8,481 nt of DNA, taken from NCBI GenBank assembly GCA_964479435.1, contig CAYZME010000076.1, positions 1-8,481 on the forward strand, written 5' to 3'. This DNA comes from JAAYKS01 sp964479435. GTDB taxonomy: Bacteria > Bacillota > Clostridia > Saccharofermentanales > UBA5734. Position numbers and translations under genes: made by a program. Below the pieces are notes generated by a model, which saw only the letters and a program-made list of their open reading frames with translations, was not told the origin of the DNA and did not search any database. Of the stretch, positions 1-5,293 are shown piece after piece; the stretch's first letter is position 1, and each line of letters begins with the position of its first letter.

Positions 1-2
1 TC

Positions 3-47
3 CTGCCGACCTGGGTCCTCATCCGGGAAGAGGATGCGGGTCGGCAG
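3..47. repeat. imperfect inverted repeat, 9 + 5 bp stem
   Basis: CTGCCGACC at 3-11 is the exact reverse complement of GGTCGGCAG at 39-47. Inside it, TCCTC (16-20) pairs with GAGGA (30-34), leaving a 4/4 internal loop and a nine-base apical loop. It lies in the apparent coding end at 3-152 and no T-run follows, so it is not a terminator. It may be chance in GC-rich coding sequence or part of a structure that continues off the window. Confidence 0.45.
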
Positions 48-152
48 ATCAGCGCTGAGACCGATAGGGAAACGATGATCGGGTTTCTGGAGGAGTGCTT
101 CGGGGATGTGGTCGGTGTCAGCAGTGTTGGCGAGATGAAATTGAGCGGATAA
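3..152 (+). CDS. C-terminal end of an unrecognised protein (partial)
   Basis: This is the only plus-strand frame open from the window edge; the other two hit stops within the first 80 bases. It gives 49 residues ending in TAA at 150-152. The visible piece is acidic and soluble-looking, with a short hydrophobic run (TWVLI) near the start and a stretch around residues 25-45 (MIGFLEECFGDVVGVSSVGE) that could be an amphipathic helix followed by a strand. I recognise no family. The start lies outside the window. A 45-base imperfect inverted repeat (3-47) falls within the coding sequence. The downstream gene begins 212 bases later with its own leader, so the two are probably not tightly coupled. 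With so little visible, the coding call rests on frame openness alone. Confidence 0.5.
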   Translation: MPTWVLIREEDAGRQISAETDRETMIGFLEECFGDVVGVSSVGEMKLSG

Positions 153-227
153 AGTAACAATCCAGCGACACAGAATATTTCGGCCACATAAGGAGCTGTT
201 TTCGCTCGCATGCGACGACCTAGCTTG

Positions 228-261
228 ATTGCACAAATGTAATATCGAATATTTGTGCAAT
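228..261. promoter_or_regulatory. 11-bp perfect inverted repeat upstream of the lipoprotein gene (possible operator)
   Basis: ATTGCACAAAT at 228-238 and its exact reverse complement ATTTGTGCAAT at 251-261 flank a 12-base spacer. The arms are AT-rich and the element sits 25 bases upstream of a TATGAT box, in a position suited to a repressor or activator. Centre-to-centre spacing of the half-sites is 23 bases, about two helical turns, which fits a dimer binding one face of the DNA. No T-run follows the right arm (a G-run does), so an intrinsic terminator for the upstream gene is less likely. The cognate regulator cannot be named from the sequence. Confidence 0.5.
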
Positions 262-285
262 TTAGGGGGGGGACAAAGCGATATA

Positions 286-291
286 TATGAT
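286..291 (+). promoter_or_regulatory. candidate -10 box TATGAT for the lipoprotein gene
   Basis: TATGAT matches TATAAT at five of six positions and lies in an AT-rich patch 74 bases before the ATG at 365. The place where a -35 box would lie (about 263-268) is TAGGGG, inside the G-run, so a sigma-70 -35 element is lacking and the promoter may depend on an activator. TAAAAT at 291-296 is an alternative -10. Confidence 0.35.
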
Positions 292-364
292 AAAATGAAT
301 ATGTTGGCTCGACCCTGAAAACAAAAAAGCAAAGGCAACACACGCTCTTTAAGGAGGCGGCGAA

Positions 365-1669
365 ATGAGAAAAATAATACAGGGTATCCTGGTGTTGGGG
401 TTGCTTTTCAATGTAGCGTGCAATGCCAATCGGGGAGCGCCCCCGACAACGACAACATCCGCCCCGACGCGCGAGACGACACAGGCCACGCTCGCGACCA
501 CGAATCTGGACAGCAAACCGCATGAAGTCTACTACAACACCATCCGCGATTATCGCGCCAATACAGCTTATTTTAAACCGCTTGTAGAGCGCGATGATTC
601 AGCGGCGACCATTTTCGACGTAGAGATCCCTTTTCCCGAAGCGTATGAAGGATTTATTGAAGGCGCGACCAGCGCGGGACGCCTGTTCTTTACGCTGGAA
701 AAGACCTGCCCCGGCAGTTACGATGACGAGGGCTACGTGCCCTACCTGTACGAGGTGGGCGCGTATGACATCCACACGGGTGTTTACACCTCCCTCCAGA
801 CGGCGGATCCGGGTTACGGCGTAAAGTACCTGGCAAACAACGATCAATATGTGATGTGGTCAGAATACGAAGGGCATACCCATCCGCAGTTAACGGAGGC
901 CATCTACCATTTGCAATTTCTGCCCACAGCTGAAGAAAAGACCTTTACGATCGACCCGACATACACACTGCTTGGCACTCCTGTGATCGATGGCGATGTG
1001 GCATACTTCACTGTGGTCAAGGATCGGATCGTTACCGCGCAACGCGCTCTTTTTCTCACCGCCATTTATCAGTTCGATTTTTCCACAAACGCAATNNNNN
1101 NNNNNGAGATCTATGCTGAGGGCAGGTTTCCCCTGGTAACGGCCGACGGCATTGGCTTTGTTCAAGATGACAGCGCCAAGCAAATGCTGATTCTGTATGA
1201 CCGGCAACAGCGGGAAATGATGCAAATCCCTTATGGGCGTGCCAACCAGATTACACCGGTGTTTGGCGGCCGTTCGGTTTTTAGCCGCGATATTTTCAGT
1301 GTCACGGCCAATCCCGACGACATCCCGGCAGCCATCCTGCCGTATATGACAGGCACCCACGGACTCTCGGGATGTGGGATCCGCCAGCTGCTCGCAAATG
1401 GCGACGACGCGTTGGCGATGTGCATCAACGATGAAATCATCGGCCGGCTTTCGGTGGTAGGCTCCGCGCTGACATACGCCACGACAGCCGAGCAAAAACC
1501 GGTTTATTACGATCTGGCAACGGAATCCTTTGTGGAAATCGGACAGGCGCCGGTTCATGCCGCTTATTGCGGCTTTGCGTGTCAAAACGCGGTGGTCTTT
1601 GTCGCGAAAACATCGGCGGATCGTGCGGAGAAACAGACGTATACCGTCGTACATGTGCCGCTCGCCTGA
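365..1669 (+). CDS. putative secreted lipoprotein, beta-propeller-like (contains assembly gap)
   Basis: The product is about 434 residues and probably anchored outside the cell membrane. The N-terminus is a lipoprotein-type signal: MRKII, a hydrophobic core (residues 7-18), then NVAC with the candidate lipidated Cys at 19. The -3 residue is Asn, which is unusual for a lipobox. A Thr/Pro/Ala-rich linker (about 26-47) follows, as often seen in Gram-positive lipoproteins. The rest is beta-rich with recurring strand-turn units of the type aromatic-Asp followed by a polar turn: AYDIHTG (133), QFDFSTN (236), LYDRQQRE (277), YYDLATE (381). These resemble blades of a WD40/TolB-type propeller, which usually serves binding rather than catalysis. 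Ten Ns leave four residues unknown (244-247), but the frame continues across. The start is supported by AAGGAGG at 351-357, seven bases upstream. The gene is monocistronic, closed by a terminator at 1720-1753. The ligand is unknown. Confidence 0.8.
   Translation: MRKIIQGILVLGLLFNVACNANRGAPPTTTTSAPTRETTQATLATTNLDSKPHEVYYNTIRDYRANTAYFKPLVERDDSAATIFDVEIPFPEAYEGFIEGATSAGRLFFTLEKTCPGSYDDEGYVPYLYEVGAYDIHTGVYTSLQTADPGYGVKYLANNDQYVMWSEYEGHTHPQLTEAIYHLQFLPTAEEKTFTIDPTYTLLGTPVIDGDVAYFTVVKDRIVTAQRALFLTAIYQFDFSTNAXXXXEIYAEGRFPLVTADGIGFVQDDSAKQMLILYDRQQREMMQIPYGRANQITPVFGGRSVFSRDIFSVTANPDDIPAAILPYMTGTHGLSGCGIRQLLANGDDALAMCINDEIIGRLSVVGSALTYATTAEQKPVYYDLATESFVEIGQAPVHAAYCGFACQNAVVFVAKTSADRAEKQTYTVVHVPLA
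1096..1105. other. assembly gap (10 Ns) inside the lipoprotein gene
   Basis: Ten Ns interrupt the coding sequence at codons 244-247. The reading frame and protein style are the same on both sides, so the missing length is probably 10 bases or differs from 10 by a multiple of three. Ten-N runs are often placeholders, so the true length is not known. Confidence 0.97.
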
Positions 1670-1719
1670 CCGTGTAAGCGGCGGGTTGCGATAAACAGGC
1701 CCACACGAAGCCCTCACTG

Positions 1720-1753
1720 CCCCTGCGTGTTTCACCCGCGGGGGTTCTTTTTT
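1720..1753 (+). terminator. intrinsic terminator after the lipoprotein gene
   Basis: CCCC (1720-1723) pairs with GGGG (1740-1743) and GCG (1725-1727) with CGC (1737-1739); one T is bulged on the left side. The tract TTCTTTTTT (1745-1753) follows directly. It lies 51 bases after the lipoprotein stop codon and ends that transcript. Confidence 0.8.
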
Positions 1754-1857
1754 GGCGTGCGCGCGAGCGAAAATGATCTTGTGAGTGCGGTTTGTTAGCG
1801 ATGTGAATTTTTTGACAAGAGGGCAGAAAAGGTAAAGCCAAACCTGTAACGGCGGGG

Positions 1858-1863
1858 TATAAT
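1858..1863 (+). promoter_or_regulatory. consensus -10 box TATAAT for the SDR gene
   Basis: A perfect TATAAT stands 106 bases before the SDR start codon, downstream of the preceding terminator. The hexamer 17 bases upstream (AAGCCA, 1835-1840) is a poor -35. A perfect TTGACA occurs at 1812-1817, but 40 bases away, too far for normal sigma-70 pairing. Transcription from here would give a leader of about 100 bases containing the hairpin at 1909-1934. Confidence 0.45.
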
Positions 1864-1908
1864 GGGCGAGGCAGTATGGTTCGATGAGGGAAGATCCGGA
1901 AAGGATCC

Positions 1909-1934
1909 GCCGCGCGGCGGTAGCGCCGTGCGGC
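1909..1934 (+). promoter_or_regulatory. strong GC hairpin in the SDR leader
   Basis: Eleven consecutive base pairs (1909-1919 with 1924-1934; one is a G-U pair, 1914/1929) enclose a four-base loop GUAG at 1920-1923. An A-rich stretch follows instead of a U-tract, so it is not a plus-strand intrinsic terminator. It ends 19 bases before the GGAGG ribosome binding site. The left arm also belongs to a perfect 14-bp palindrome at 1907-1920. Plausible roles are mRNA stabilisation or control of initiation. No known riboswitch class was recognised. Confidence 0.55.
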
Positions 1935-1953
1935 AATCAGAACAAAAAAGTAT

Positions 1954-1958
1954 GGAGG
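1954..1958 (+). promoter_or_regulatory. ribosome binding site GGAGG that sets the SDR start
   Basis: GGAGG lies 11 bases before the ATG at 1970. It favours that start over the in-frame ATG at 1862, which overlaps the TATAAT box and would add 36 low-quality residues before the Rossmann beta-strand. Confidence 0.75.
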
Positions 1959-1969
1959 AAAACACAAGC

Positions 1970-2992
1970 ATGATCAAGAATGTCCTCGTTACAGGTGGTT
2001 CTGGCCGTTTGGGCAACTTTGTCTGCCCGTATCTGAAAAGCCAGGGGTACAATGTTGTCTCCACCGACCAGGTTCCCGCCCCCAAAGAGAGCGAGAATGC
2101 CAAAGAGCGGATCCCGTTTATCAAAGCGGATTTGCTCAGCATCGGCGATCTGCTCAAGGCCATCCTCTTTGCGAAAGCGGATGCGGTGGTTCACCTGGGC
2201 GCCATCCCGTCCTCTACCGAGCTCCAGTCGCCTTTTGACGATCGTGAGATTGGCCCTGCCCCCGGCGGCCGTGTCACATCGTGGCGCATGGAAGAAGACA
2301 CCACGATGAAGGTCAACACCATGGGCATGTACTATGTCCTGGATGCCTGCCGTCGACTGGGCGTCAAAACCTGTATCACCACCACCTCTTATTACGCATA
2401 CGGCCAGGGCGGCCAAATCGGCGGAACGCCGATCGACATCCCGCGTTTGCCGATCGACGAAGAGATGCCCTGCCAGCCGGGTGACACCTATTCGCTGTCC
2501 AAGTACCTGGCGGAAGAGATCATGAAGGCCTTCACACGCTCTTATGATATGCGTTGTGTCGCGCTGCGCTTGAATGGCGTTTTCTATCACAACGCGCCAT
2601 TTGCCAAATTTGTCTATCGCTTCCCTGTGGATTGCCCCGCGCCGGCGCCCGAAGGCAAAGGATACATCGACGGCGGCCTGTCCGAGCATGTGGACGCGCG
2701 CGATGTGGCGCGAATCATCGATTTGACACTGCAGAAAATCGATACGCTGCCGAACAAATACGAGGCTTTCAACGTGTGGTCCTGCACGCATTATACGTGC
2801 GAAACCCGTATCGCCTACCGGGCAAAATACCCGCAGTATGGCGACATGGTCGACAATATCAAGGGCTACGACGGCCTGTTCTCCATCGAGAAAGCCCGCA
2901 AACTGTTGGGTTATGAGCCGGAATGGACGTGGAGAAAAGGCAATGTGGAGCCGACCAACGACGGCAAACCGCTGCCACCGTTCCCGTTCTAG
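1970..2992 (+). CDS. NAD(P)-dependent epimerase/dehydratase (extended SDR)
   Basis: The protein has 340 residues, a normal length for an extended short-chain dehydrogenase/reductase acting on a sugar or nucleotide-sugar in the cytoplasm. The Rossmann fold opens at once: KNVLVTGGSGRLG (residues 3-15) carries the TGxxGxxG dinucleotide motif, Asp33 ends strand 2 as expected for NAD binding, and VVHLGA (73-78) is strand 4. Asn116 in the MKVN motif, the Thr/Ser strand TTTS (137-140) and YSLSK (Tyr174, Lys178) form the catalytic set. HVDARDVARI (240-249) is the usual C-terminal element of these enzymes. The C-terminal segment SIEKARKLLGYEPEW (305-319) is typical of the epimerase family. Substrate and exact reaction (epimerase, dehydratase or sugar dehydrogenase) cannot be read from the sequence. 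The gene stands alone, between a terminator at 1720-1753 and another at 3039-3068. Confidence 0.9.
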   Translation: MIKNVLVTGGSGRLGNFVCPYLKSQGYNVVSTDQVPAPKESENAKERIPFIKADLLSIGDLLKAILFAKADAVVHLGAIPSSTELQSPFDDREIGPAPGGRVTSWRMEEDTTMKVNTMGMYYVLDACRRLGVKTCITTTSYYAYGQGGQIGGTPIDIPRLPIDEEMPCQPGDTYSLSKYLAEEIMKAFTRSYDMRCVALRLNGVFYHNAPFAKFVYRFPVDCPAPAPEGKGYIDGGLSEHVDARDVARIIDLTLQKIDTLPNKYEAFNVWSCTHYTCETRIAYRAKYPQYGDMVDNIKGYDGLFSIEKARKLLGYEPEWTWRKGNVEPTNDGKPLPPFPF

Positions 2993-3038
2993 TTTTACTC
3001 TTGGCCCGCACATGAGCATCATTCCCCATCGAGAGCCG

Positions 3039-3068
3039 GACCGCGCCCCGCAAAGGGCGCGGTCTTTT
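3039..3068 (+). terminator. intrinsic terminator after the SDR gene
   Basis: GACCGCGCCC (3039-3048) and GGGCGCGGTC (3055-3064) form a perfect 10-bp stem with a six-base loop, followed by TTTT (3065-3068) and then CT. It lies 46 bases past the SDR stop codon. Confidence 0.92.
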
Positions 3069-3124
3069 CTATGCGCTGCACAACCATTCAACCGGCCGGA
3101 GCCGAACTGGGCAGGGGTGCACAT

Positions 3125-3153
3125 TTGCCGCGAAATCGGGTATCTTGTACAAG
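3125..3153 (+). promoter_or_regulatory. candidate promoter for the foldase-led gene cluster
   Basis: TTGCCG (3125-3130) and TACAAG (3148-3153), with a 17-base spacer, match the -35 and -10 consensus at four of six positions each. They lie after the SDR terminator and about 60 bases before the start at 3215, where a promoter is needed. The match is weak. Confidence 0.3.
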
Positions 3154-3214
3154 AAGGGCGCGCCGGATCGGGATTTCGGCCGCCTAAAAAGCGAAATCAT
3201 GCAAGGAGTAACTT

Positions 3215-4300
3215 ATGAAGAGATGGAAATGGACCGTTTGGATCGCGGCGTTGCTGTGCCTGCCGATGTGGATATCGGGATGTGGATCGGGCGGGAATAG
3301 CACGTTTTCACATAGTGAAGGCATCGATGATTCAGGTTATTGGCAGGGGATTCAGACGTCCAAATACGTCGAGTTATGTGAAACCAACGGCATCCGCGTC
3401 CCGCAGGATGTCCACACGATCTCTGACGAGCTTTTGCAAACAGAAATACAGGAGATCTTGTCCCCATACGGAACGGACACACAAATCACCGACCGGCCGA
3501 TCCGCGACGGAGATACCGTTCACATCGACTTTGTCGGCCGCATCGACGGGACCCCTTTTGAGGGCGGCAGCACAAGCGGCGAGGGCACCGATGTGATCAT
3601 CGGTACCACCCCGTATATTGACGACTTTTTGGAGCAGTTGATCGGGCACACGCCCGGTGAGGTGGTCGATGTGGAAGTGACGTTCCCCGACGATTATGGC
3701 AAAACGGACCTAAACGGAAAAGACGCGGTATTTACTGTTAATTTGCATTATATCCAGGAGCGGCAGCTCCCCGAGTTGACCGACGCGTATGTCGCCGAGA
3801 CGTTGCAAGCGGAGTACGGCTGGGCATCGGTGGAAGAGATGCGGCAATCCGTGCGCGATGATTTGCACCGCCATGAGATCGAGGTTTACCTGGAAAACTA
3901 TGTGCTGGAAAATTCAAACATCCTCTCGTATCCTTCCGCGATGATCCGTTACCAACAGAACTCACAACAGGATTTGTTTCAGGACTACGCGGCGTATTAC
4001 CAGACCGACTTCGATACGTTTCTCCTCACATATTTAGGCGCGGAGTCCTGGAAAGACTGGTTGGCGGAAAATCAGGATTCGATTGAACAAAGTGTCAAGT
4101 ATTTCCTGGTCATGCAAGCGATCGTGGAGAGCGCTGACCTGCAAATGGATGACCAATCGGTCGAAGCCTACTTCACACAGGAGTCGGATGTAAGCGATTT
4201 TTCCGCGCTCCAGGCTGAGTACGGGTTACCGTATCTGAAAATGATCGCGTTGTGCCAGGCGGCCATCGAACATCTAAGTTTACAGGCTTATTTGGAATAA
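3215..4300 (+). CDS. exported trigger-factor-like FKBP peptidyl-prolyl isomerase lipoprotein
   Basis: This is a 361-residue lipoprotein. After MKRWKW comes a hydrophobic core, then the lipobox ISGC with the lipidated Cys at 23 and a Gly/Ser linker. An FKBP-type domain spans about 96-180: RDGDTVHIDFVGRIDG, then FEGG (115-118), VIIG (127-130), GEVVDVEVTFPDDYG (148-162) and the closing strand AVFTVNLHYI. Residues about 184-361 are helical and resemble the trigger factor C-terminal chaperone domain (LPELTDAYVAETL, SVEEMRQSVRDDL, FLVMQAIVESADLQM). The N-terminal ribosome-binding domain of cytosolic trigger factor is replaced by the signal peptide, so the protein should fold or chaperone secreted proteins at the outer face of the membrane. 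AAGGAG (3203-3208), six bases upstream, supports the start. It heads a run of closely spaced genes, with the PPC gene starting 44 bases later. The substrates are unknown. Confidence 0.87.
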   Translation: MKRWKWTVWIAALLCLPMWISGCGSGGNSTFSHSEGIDDSGYWQGIQTSKYVELCETNGIRVPQDVHTISDELLQTEIQEILSPYGTDTQITDRPIRDGDTVHIDFVGRIDGTPFEGGSTSGEGTDVIIGTTPYIDDFLEQLIGHTPGEVVDVEVTFPDDYGKTDLNGKDAVFTVNLHYIQERQLPELTDAYVAETLQAEYGWASVEEMRQSVRDDLHRHEIEVYLENYVLENSNILSYPSAMIRYQQNSQQDLFQDYAAYYQTDFDTFLLTYLGAESWKDWLAENQDSIEQSVKYFLVMQAIVESADLQMDDQSVEAYFTQESDVSDFSALQAEYGLPYLKMIALCQAAIEHLSLQAYLE

Positions 4301-4330
4301 GCCGCGGCTGGATCAGGCCAGACGCAAATG

Positions 4331-4338
4331 AAAGGAGG
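4331..4338 (+). promoter_or_regulatory. ribosome binding site AAAGGAGG that sets the PPC gene start
   Basis: A near-perfect Shine-Dalgarno sequence six bases before the ATG at 4345 rejects the longer in-frame reading from 4252, which would overlap the end of the foldase gene. Confidence 0.85.
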
Positions 4339-4344
4339 CCTATC

Positions 4345-4743
4345 ATGGACTACCACGTGGAAACCCGCCGGATCGCTGTGATCAAATTGGAAAACGGAGC
4401 CGATGTGCTCAACGGGCTGGAGGCCGAGCTGGCACGCCTAGGCATCCGCAATGGCGTGATTCTGATCGGCATCGGGTCCACTACGTCGTACCACATCCAT
4501 GTTGTGGACTCCCTCTCTTTGCCGGTCGACAACCGGTATTTCCGCGCCGACGGGCCGTATGACATCGTCAACATGCAAGGATATGTGCTGGAAGGTCGCG
4601 TGCATGCGCACATTTCACTGGGCGACAATCGCGACGGGACCCAAAGGGGCGGGCACTTGGAGGTCGGCTGCCGGGTCCTGACCTTTTGCGCGATTACGGT
4701 CATGGAGACCACAGCCATCCCTGAGGATTTGGATCAGGCTTAA
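4345..4743 (+). CDS. PPC (DUF296) domain protein
   Basis: The protein has 132 residues and is essentially a single PPC domain (plants and prokaryotes conserved, DUF296), the fold that in plants is joined to AT-hook DNA-binding motifs. The family signature is clear: GRVHAHISLGD (84-94) followed by GGHLEVGC (102-109), with His87, His89 and His104 in the conserved positions, and strands NGVILIGIGS (36-45) and LTFCAITVMET (112-122). No AT-hook, signal or membrane segment is present, so it is cytoplasmic. Bacterial single-domain members form trimers, but their role is not established; the His cluster suggests metal or small-ligand binding, which is inference. The start is fixed by AAAGGAGG (4331-4338), six bases before the ATG; an earlier in-frame ATG at 4252 lies inside the foldase gene and is disfavoured. 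It is 44 bases after the foldase gene and 29 before sixA. Confidence 0.88.
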   Translation: MDYHVETRRIAVIKLENGADVLNGLEAELARLGIRNGVILIGIGSTTSYHIHVVDSLSLPVDNRYFRADGPYDIVNMQGYVLEGRVHAHISLGDNRDGTQRGGHLEVGCRVLTFCAITVMETTAIPEDLDQA

Positions 4744-4772
4744 AACAGGTGCTTCTACGAGGAGGAGCCGCG

Positions 4773-5270
4773 ATGATTGTGGTGTTTGTTCGACATGGTA
4801 TTGCGCACAGAGCGCTCAGCGCGGAGACGGACGCGGAGCGTGCCTTGACTGCTGAGGGGCAACGCAAGATGCACCGCATTGCCCAAGGCCTGAAGCGCCT
4901 GGTCTCTGATTGGGAAAACGCCTGGGTGTGGAGCAGCCCCTTGCTGCGCGCCCGGCAGACTGCGGATATATTGGCGGATTGTCTGAAATCGACACGTGCC
5001 CCCCGGGAGCAGCCGTTCCTGGCACAGCCGGAGTGGCAGGGTCCGGCCGCCGCCTTGCGTGCCTTGCCCGGCAACGCCACCGTTTTTATGGTCGGGCACG
5101 AGCCCTATCTCGGCGACTGGTGCAAGGAATTGTGCGGCGCCCGCCTGCTCTTTCGGCGCGGCGCGGCCGCCGCGGTTGACTTGCCGGACGGTCCGGACCA
5201 CCCCGGCAGTCTATTGTGGTTTGCGCAACCCCGCATGTTGCAAATGATCCGATCGGGGGATCGGGAGTAA
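4773..5270 (+). CDS. sixA: SixA-type phosphohistidine phosphatase (histidine phosphatase superfamily)
   Basis: The protein has 165 residues, close to the usual length of SixA proteins. It begins with the histidine phosphatase signature VRHGIA: Arg7, nucleophile His8, Gly9. Next come LTAEGQRKM (25-33), the second conserved Arg region SSPLLRARQTADIL (54-67) and the second catalytic His in MVGHEPYLGDW (106-116). Glu82-87 or nearby acids may supply the proton donor. In E. coli SixA removes phosphate from phosphohistidine on signalling or PTS-related proteins; the target here is unknown, and a small-molecule phosphatase role remains possible. It is cytoplasmic, with no signal peptide. GGAGGAG at 4761-4767, five bases upstream, fixes the start. 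The gene lies 29 bases after the PPC gene and 23 before the oxidoreductase gene, so co-transcription is likely. Confidence 0.85.
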   Translation: MIVVFVRHGIAHRALSAETDAERALTAEGQRKMHRIAQGLKRLVSDWENAWVWSSPLLRARQTADILADCLKSTRAPREQPFLAQPEWQGPAAALRALPGNATVFMVGHEPYLGDWCKELCGARLLFRRGAAAAVDLPDGPDHPGSLLWFAQPRMLQMIRSGDRE

Positions 5271-5293
5271 AGAGGAGAGAGGAGCGGTACAAG

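Noticed and set aside
890..1936. A 348-codon minus-strand open frame opposite the lipoprotein gene
   Set aside because: It has no recognisable domain, crosses the N gap and the lipoprotein terminator, and lies opposite a well-supported gene with a good ribosome binding site.
1862..1969. Longer SDR reading from the ATG at 1862
   Set aside because: The ATG overlaps the TATAAT box and has no ribosome binding site; the added residues come from the hairpin leader and precede a normal Rossmann start.
1937..3124. A 395-codon open frame on the minus strand opposite the SDR gene
   Set aside because: It is antisense to a clear SDR with intact motifs, its translation is Arg/His-rich with no recognisable domain, and it would run through the SDR terminator and leader. 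It is a shadow of GC-biased codon use.
5216..5293. Longer oxidoreductase reading starting inside sixA
   Set aside because: The added residues have no family counterpart, and the ATG at 5294 sits just before the Rossmann strand with GGAG upstream.
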